From NCBI GenBank assembly GCA_040901765.1, contig JBBDYG010000083.1, positions 1-20,777 of the forward strand: 20,777 nt of DNA, in the 5' to 3' direction. Below are positions 16,701-20,777 of the stretch, in pieces. The translations under genes were made by a program, and so were the position numbers. Every line of letters begins with the position of its first letter. The stretch's first letter is position 1. The DNA comes from JBBDYG01 sp040901765 (lineage in GTDB: Bacteria > Planctomycetota > Planctomycetia > Pirellulales > Lacipirellulaceae). The notes below the pieces were generated by a model. It ran no database searches. It was not told the DNA's origin and saw only the letters and a list, made by a program, of their open reading frames with translations.

Positions 16701-19016
16701 ATCTGCGTCGACCACGTGCCCGCTGCCGCTTAGTACCGCGTCGCGAGAAGTGACGCGAATCACGCCGCGGTTTGGACTCGCTCGGCTTGGCTGGGAATTA
16801 CTTGCCCACAGTTCGTCGACGGTCAGAGAGCCGGACACGACCTCGATCTCCCCCTGAAAGTTGTGCATGCGACGCACGGTTGCCGAGCCGGCGCCAATTT
16901 TCTTCACCGAGCGGAGGCCAGCGATCGTGCCGTCGACAGTACCACCCAACATGAGGAGTTCATCGTTTGTAGTCTCCAGCGTTCGGCCCGGGTCGACCAG
17001 TAGCGTCCCTTGGTCGTGCATCACGACTCGGTCAAGGTTCGTCGTCGCGGCGATCTGTAGCGTACCGGCACGAACATCGACGCGAGAGGAGTAGTTGCTC
17101 GGAGCGCGAATCTCGATACGCGGCGTTGGATCGTTGCCGATCAATTGCGGAAGTCGGTCGAGCTGCGTATAGAGCTGGAGCTGTCCGTTGCGCTGGACCA
17201 ACAGCGGTTCGTCGGTAGCGACGCGTACGGCGGTCGTCCCTGTGCTCACGATGGAACCCTCGGCGTCATCGCCGAGCGCGTTAGCTGAATTCAGCTCCAC
17301 TCTTCCGTAGACCAGTGTGTGGCCGCGATAGTCGCTCTGTCCGTTGATGGTAAGTGTGCCGCCGCCACTGTCCAGCACGAGCTTGCCGCTGCCGGTGATT
17401 TGACCGTTGAACGTGCTGCCCTGAACTACGACTTCAGCCGGGATGTCGTCGTTCTCCAACGCGATTGTACCGGCAAAAGGAGTTCCTCCCCATCTCATAA
17501 AACCGCGCTGCATGCGTACCACGTTAGCGAACGGCGTTGCAGCGTCGAGTAAGGCCAGGTTGCCGCTCTTGACGAGGATATCTCTGTCGATGGATCGGTT
17601 AAGCACCAGGTTGGCGGACGCGCTTTCGACTACCACATCCGTGTTGGATGAACCAAATGCCAGCGCGTGATTGACGGTCGTCGTTCCCTGACCAATCGTC
17701 GTTTGCCCGGTGTAGTCGTTGGCGCTGTTGAGCGTCGCGCCCGTGATCGCCACTTGGCCCTTATGAGCCAGATTTCCGGTGACCGTTAGGCCACCCCCAA
17801 TCATTAAGTCGCCGGCGCCGTCAACAGTGCCGGCCCACGTCGCCGCCGAGTTGCTCGTCGAGAGCGATCCGCCGCCCGCAAGTATCAGCGGAAAATCGAA
17901 CGTTTGCGGCGAGGACAGCGCTAGGACGCCACTCTCGACGGTTACGGGACCGATCCAGCCTTGCGAGTTGTTGCGCCAAATGACGCGCCCGCCTTTGACG
18001 ACAAGGGGCTCGGCGGCGGAGATGTCGAGACGGAGGTCGCTATTCGCGTTCACTGTGGTTCCCGCGGCAATGTCGCCCAAACCCGTGGCGCTGGTTACGG
18101 CAACGATCACGTTGCCGGATGCCAGGATTGTCTCGCCGGAGTATGAGTTGTCGCCAGACAATGTAAAATCGCCGACAAGATTCAACGCGCCCGCGCCTGA
18201 GATACGACCCGCGAGCAACGTCGGCTCGAATCCCGATCCCAATGAGTTCCGCAAGGTGCTGCTAGAAACGAGCTCGATTGGCCCCAGTATATTCCCGCCG
18301 GAGCCGAACGACCGGTCGACAATCGTCCCGCCGTCGAGTTGGAGCAGTTCGTTGCTGGGCCCGGTCAGAGCGTTGAATCGTAGTACTCCACCAGCGTTGA
18401 TTCGCGTGCCGTTGGCCGCAACGCCGGTCCCCGCGCCGAGTGACGCGGCGTTGCCCACAGAGACGTCGCCGGAATTGACGACGAGTTGTCCGTTCCAAGC
18501 CGGATTGCCCGCAAATAATTCCAAGGTGCCGGTCCCGCTCTTGGTGAGCATTCCCGCGCCGCCGGTGAGCCCACCGCGCAGCGAAAGGGTGGCACCGGTG
18601 ATTATGTCGACTGACAGGTCCTCCCCGGCGGCGATGTCGATTGGAATCTGAAGCTGGTGGATCCTAGCCGCTCCACCGACGCTCACGAGCGCGTTCGCGG
18701 CGCCGGGTTGGTCGAACGTCAACGGACCCGTCCCTGATACGTTAAACACTGAGGGGCCGTTGATGGTGAGCTGCCCGACGGTCACGGCGCTCGGCAACGT
18801 AACGCTGAGCGTGACAGCCGGCGAACGTTCCAAGATAGCGACGTCGCCGGGTGCATTGGGAATGGGGCCGGTCCACTTCGTTGCATCAAGCCAAGAGCCG
18901 CCGGTTGCCGAATTCCATGTCGACTCTGCCAGTGCAGCCGAATAGGTCCAGTTGGAACCTAGCGTGAAGAAAATGTTGGCGAGAATCGCGCGTAACCACC
19001 CCCAATTAGATCGCAT
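13794..19016 (-). CDS. Giant autotransporter-associated beta-strand repeat protein with PEP-CTERM tail
   Basis: The product is 1740 residues from ATG 19016. GGGGAG lies 9 nt upstream, and an adjacent GTG at 19019 is an equal alternative. Signal peptide about 1-31. The mature start STWNSATGGSWLDATKW is the usual opening of planctomycete/verrucomicrobial repeat proteins. The body is built of autotransporter-associated beta-strand (PATR-like) units, seen as GTGTLEL, NSYSGETIL, NDYTGQTTIG, SDYRGHTLV, AAYVGETLI, NSYTGPTRV and GDGTATLSLDG, which should form a long beta-helix. Near the C-terminus GSGTFLNPVRIDGGVLAPGQ and SPGTLSFADDLAIG are the typical final units. There is no autotransporter beta-barrel. 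Instead it ends in VPEPNAFLLSAVCIYCLAL, a PEP-CTERM-like tail that lacks the usual terminal arginine cluster. The likely role is an adhesin or surface-layer protein. A strong promoter lies 78 bp upstream, so it is probably transcribed alone. Confidence 0.88.
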   Translation of the reverse strand: MRSNWGWLRAILANIFFTLGSNWTYSAALAESTWNSATGGSWLDATKWTGPIPNAPGDVAILERSPAVTLSVTLPSAVTVGQLTINGPSVFNVSGTGPLTFDQPGAANALVSVGGAARIHQLQIPIDIAAGEDLSVDIITGATLSLRGGLTGGAGMLTKSGTGTLELFAGNPAWNGQLVVNSGDVSVGNAASLGAGTGVAANGTRINAGGVLRFNALTGPSNELLQLDGGTIVDRSFGSGGNILGPIELVSSSTLRNSLGSGFEPTLLAGRISGAGALNLVGDFTLSGDNSYSGETILASGNVIVAVTSATGLGDIAAGTTVNANSDLRLDISAAEPLVVKGGRVIWRNNSQGWIGPVTVESGVLALSSPQTFDFPLILAGGGSLSTSNSAATWAGTVDGAGDLMIGGGLTVTGNLAHKGQVAITGATLNSANDYTGQTTIGQGTTTVNHALAFGSSNTDVVVESASANLVLNRSIDRDILVKSGNLALLDAATPFANVVRMQRGFMRWGGTPFAGTIALENDDIPAEVVVQGSTFNGQITGSGKLVLDSGGGTLTINGQSDYRGHTLVYGRVELNSANALGDDAEGSIVSTGTTAVRVATDEPLLVQRNGQLQLYTQLDRLPQLIGNDPTPRIEIRAPSNYSSRVDVRAGTLQIAATTNLDRVVMHDQGTLLVDPGRTLETTNDELLMLGGTVDGTIAGLRSVKKIGAGSATVRRMHNFQGEIEVVSGSLTVDELWASNSQPSRASPNRGVIRVTSRDAVLSGSGHVVDADVYLHDGGTLNSMVLLGDLYMGDGGGYVASNGTGVYLRGAVYGGDLVFPDDQQSSEVQITSDRAAYVGETLIRDGYLNLADHGRLTRTSRIVIGAGGQLLLNNSRSEIGSGLPVIANDRIADGIPVVIRGGELRMWSPSEGAATERIGRIDLERGTAKVAGQRGGFSPQTGTSALRVGELHRAAGATLFFEFEDPLTVTFDAAPDLDNGLLAPWATVNRILQRGNTTDFATYGPAGVQALTSFQQNLSAATANDNVLVSQNSTLPAGTTAVNSLTVRGDNGVDFDLAGQRLTIDSGGIVLSGNIVNGELAPGSATNELILNSGSNRSLGDIAAGIVDGAAGPTALTAASGKFTIQYNLSGANSYTGPTRVNNDAAIVFQTYDSLPAGGDMEINGGDVRLGYQSMAVKAFDSLIVRDGGRLTLQYPGSAKVDFETIDLESGSIVDVELVGDAAITKTGDGTATLSLDGRQFDGTIDVYEGTLIVEGSRSIGDQSVDVHGGRLVLQTQRNDSNLAPGDVFLNGGELVLDNAYRGTVFVNSPAKISSGNFSGFSRLAQPAEIVGASSLRFGGRIDLVSANENFTGDVIIEGRVVARHGGGFGSGAVTVLPGAALELAFPQGVGLPNDLILAGGELTTNREIDITPRPGRVLGKVSVTADSIISTNFRDSIEIAGPLELHDGVQLQKLQEGLLTISGDLFVHGNVDFLLGPGFLRRNDGNVIQDVVSQVQITGAIKSAAEHASINFQRSGFDDFSLTASVHVGAGQSLEILEDDVPFEFVLTVAATLSGSGTFLNPVRIDGGVLAPGQSPGTLSFADDLAIGAGTLYEWEINDASGAAGGSNGWDLLHVDEGLLFDASAADPLVIQVAGLNSFNQPGVVSNFDPMQTYRWLIAEADAIEGFDPTEVHFAFTESQSTHGAFRPENFSLRADNGNLFIDYQFVVPEPNAFLLSAVCIYCLALHAAAQNCNNGRPT

Positions 19017-19093
19017 CACGAGCCGCTCCCCGAGTTCCTATAAGCGAATACGTTCCGCCGGCGCCACAAGCGCGCTCCCGACCATGCTATGCG

Positions 19094-19123
19094 AGTATAA
19101 TGACGGCAGGGGAATGGTGTCAA
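19094..19123 (-). promoter_or_regulatory. Near-consensus housekeeping promoter of the giant surface protein gene
   Basis: On the minus strand TTGACA (19118-19123) is followed after 18 nt by TATACT (19094-19099), a perfect -35 and a five-of-six -10 box. Transcription would start near 19087, giving a 5' leader of about 70 nt before ATG 19016. Confidence 0.6.
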
Positions 19124-20068
19124 CGAACTGGTTAGATCTCATTCGACGAGCGGAATATGACCACGAGCGCATTCGTTGGACTTTGAGACGTTTTTCCTTT
19201 CCTAACGTCGAGCACTGCGTTGGAGGTATGCCAAGGCATTCGTTCAGAACGCTGGGTGTCATCAAGGGTCGCGATGTCAAATTCCAGCCTGTTGCCGGGC
19301 CTTTCTGCTTGTCTAAAGTCGGTCGCATGCGCCTTCCGGCTATGAAAATGGAGCGGCGACGCTGGCGCGATTCGTCACCTCCGGTGCGTTGTCATCATCT
19401 CGCAATTCAGCCTCAAGGCGTGCGGATGAAACACTTCGGTAGTGAAGTGTGCCGTAAGCCAGCTCCCGGTCGGCCACTTGGCGCGTCGGCCGCCTCGACC
19501 ACTTCAAATAAATGCGGTGTGTCGCTACCGACGAGCGTTGCGCCGCCGACAGAATATAGTGTTGAGCCAGAACGCCATCATCGCGCTGGATCTAGCATTT
19601 CACCGCCTCTCCGGATAATTGACTTCTTGAGACCGGCCGCCCGTGTCACAATGTGGATTGATGAGGAGCTCTTGAGGTCAGAATGACCGTCGAGCGTCAG
19701 TCCGAGCGCGGAGATGAGTTCCGGTACGGCAGGAGCGTGCCATCAACTCGCCGAGTTAATGACTCACCATGTTGAATGAGTCACAAATGGTCGATTGTCG
19801 ACGTGTCTCAGTTCAACGCGGCCGCCACGGCTTGATGGCACAATTTCGGCTGAATATACCGACGCTCGCAGAACTCGGGATCGGCTTCTGCCACACAAGC
19901 CGCTCGGCAAGGGTTTTTTTACGGGTGCGATGATGAACGGGACGACGATTCAATCGCCTGAGTTTTCTGGTCCGCGACCATGAGTAATGGCGACGCGGAA
20001 ACACGTGCGCAAGAAGTTTCGAGAAACGATCGGCGATTAATGGAAGTCACACTCACCTCCGCGCACGT
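19124..20068. other. Gene-poor region of about 0.9 kb
   Basis: No supported gene is present. A plus-strand frame runs open to 19686 and, read from ATG 19114, begins MVSTNWLDLIRRAEYDHERI. Its composition (rich in Arg, Ser, Pro, His), the lack of a properly spaced ribosome-binding site and the promoter lying across it on the other strand speak against a gene. A T7 run at 19914-19920 follows a GCCG/CGGC pair whose loop is too small for a terminator. Confidence 0.35.
19745..19783. promoter_or_regulatory. Cluster of palindromes in the gene-poor region
   Basis: AACTCG-C-CGAGTT (19745-19757) is followed 2 nt later by TGACTCA (19760-19766) and, after 10 nt, its exact inverse TGAGTCA (19777-19783). 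Each TGAsTCA unit is itself nearly palindromic. This could be a regulator binding site or an RNA hairpin. It is about 640 bp from the nearest promoter I can see. Confidence 0.3.
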
Positions 20069-20777
20069 TCATTCTGCCGCGTATACTGACGGAGCTAATG
20101 AATTGAGATACTCTTCGAGATTGGTATAGCCGTCGCTGTCCTGGTCCATGCTGCCATCGGATTCGTTCTCTGGATTCAATCCGTTGGGCGTTTCCCAATC
20201 GTCGGGCATTCCATCGCCGTCGGAATCGGGCGTCGCTGGTGACGAGCGTAGCTCTGGCCAGCCGCCGACGTCGGATGGCGAGTCGATGATTCCCTTTCTT
20301 CCGCCTCCCCAGGTTGTCCCGAATTTTGCCGTTCCGGTGCGGATCTCATCGACGATTCGCGCGTCGACTGCATCGCGCGATTTGGACGCGCCTGCGTGAT
20401 CGAGTACCAGGTTAAATGCTTCCGCAGCCGATTGCGCTCGCACAGGCGCGACTACGTACGGCTCGGCAGCTTTAAGCGTGCTTTCGCTGGCTTCGCCTTC
20501 CGGGCTAAAGTCGATGCCGCCGCTCCAGTTGTTTTTGGTGATGTCGGGGAAGCCCTCAACAAAATTACCATCAGCAAACATCCGTCCACGTGGATCTTTC
20601 TGGATGAAAATGCGGTGGCGAACCTTGGGGTCAGTCGCCGGGCCAGCCTTATAGTAATTGTTCACCCAGTTGCGTGGCCACATTTCGCCGCCGTACGCGC
20701 TGTTAAAACCCCAGTTGTAGACGACGTTGTTGCGGCAATCCATGAGCCCGGATTCCTTGTTGCCCGATGCGCGCGGA
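20069..20777 (-). CDS. Pectate-lyase-like secreted protein, C-terminal part (5' end outside the window)
   Basis: The frame is open to the window edge, so the first methionine in it (20743) is not the start. The right-handed beta-helix signature of family 1 polysaccharide lyases is visible: CRNNVVYNWGFNSAYGGE (from about residue 14 of the visible part), then NWVNNYYKAGPATDPKVRHRI. The upstream part that would carry the calcium- and substrate-binding residues is missing. The C-terminus has PDSDGDGMPDDWE and QDSDGYTNLEEYLN, calcium-binding acidic loops of the thrombospondin type 3/EF-hand kind seen at the end of many planctomycete secreted pectate lyases. The expected function is extracellular cleavage of pectate-like polyuronides. 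The end of the protein (APSVYAAE) has no PEP-CTERM tail. It is separated from the next gene by 1 kb and is probably a separate unit. Confidence 0.82.
   Translation of the reverse strand, partial: PRASGNKESGLMDCRNNVVYNWGFNSAYGGEMWPRNWVNNYYKAGPATDPKVRHRIFIQKDPRGRMFADGNFVEGFPDITKNNWSGGIDFSPEGEASESTLKAAEPYVVAPVRAQSAAEAFNLVLDHAGASKSRDAVDARIVDEIRTGTAKFGTTWGGGRKGIIDSPSDVGGWPELRSSPATPDSDGDGMPDDWETPNGLNPENESDGSMDQDSDGYTNLEEYLNSLAPSVYAAE

Noticed and set aside
17779..18651. Long plus-strand frame of 290 codons
   Set aside because: It is wholly antisense to the beta-strand repeat gene, is rich in Pro, Ser and Arg, and shows no motif. Long antisense frames are expected opposite GC-rich repetitive coding sequence.
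13794..19016. CRISPR or tandem DNA repeats in the long repetitive gene
   Set aside because: The repetition is at the protein level (beta-strand units) with diverged DNA. There are no regularly spaced identical repeats.
18952..19686. Plus-strand frame of 244 codons
   Set aside because: It overlaps the start of the giant gene and its promoter on the other strand, has biased composition and no recognisable domain, and lacks a well-spaced ribosome-binding site. Kept only as a remark in the gene-poor region.
19899..19920. GCCG/CGGC pair followed by T7, like a plus-strand terminator
   Set aside because: The loop would be only 2 nt and the stem 4 bp, and no plus-strand gene precedes it.

Overview
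The window looks like a piece of a planctomycete chromosome (Pirellulales-like). The signs are a DUF1559 protein with a type IV-pilin-like N-terminus next to a carboxypeptidase-regulatory-like lipoprotein, several PEP-CTERM proteins with planctomycete-style dockerin repeats, an ECF sigma factor overlapping a FecR-type anti-sigma gene, and a giant beta-strand-repeat protein ending in VPEP. Every gene I accept lies on the minus strand, so the transcriptional order runs from high to low coordinates.

Layout, right to left. (1) 20069-20777 is the 3' part of a secreted pectate-lyase-like protein, cut by the window edge. (2) 19020-20068 is about 1 kb without a convincing gene. It holds a near-consensus promoter for the next gene and some palindromes. 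(3) 13794-19016 encodes a 1740-residue surface protein of autotransporter-associated beta-strand repeats with a PEP-CTERM tail. (4) 11333-13090 encodes a secreted class C beta-lactamase-like serine hydrolase. It lies between two direct copies of a roughly 190-bp structured repeat (10987-11179 and 13316-13506). (5) 10754-10861 is a dead 5' fragment of a second ECF sigma factor. (6) 10419 down to 1267 is the main cluster: ECF sigma factor, FecR/LamG-like anti-sigma, short PEP-CTERM protein, PEP-CTERM protein with dockerin-like repeats, DUF1559 prepilin-like protein, lipoprotein, and a large glycosidase-like PEP-CTERM protein with dockerin repeats. (7) 40-1022 holds a 4-bp-overlapping gene pair, a GMC oxidoreductase and a VioB-type ferritin-like protein, both apparently broken.

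My reading of the main cluster is a cell-surface-signalled locus for binding or degrading a polysaccharide. The anti-sigma protein carries a LamG-like extracytoplasmic domain. Three of the exported products share one N-terminal domain of about 200 residues, with a conserved HCxxGGCDxxR-type motif, attached to different C-terminal cargo. I cannot assign that shared domain to a named family, and it is the best candidate here for something undescribed. The link between sensor and effectors is inference. The ORFs, motifs, overlaps, repeats and hairpins are read directly from the sequence.
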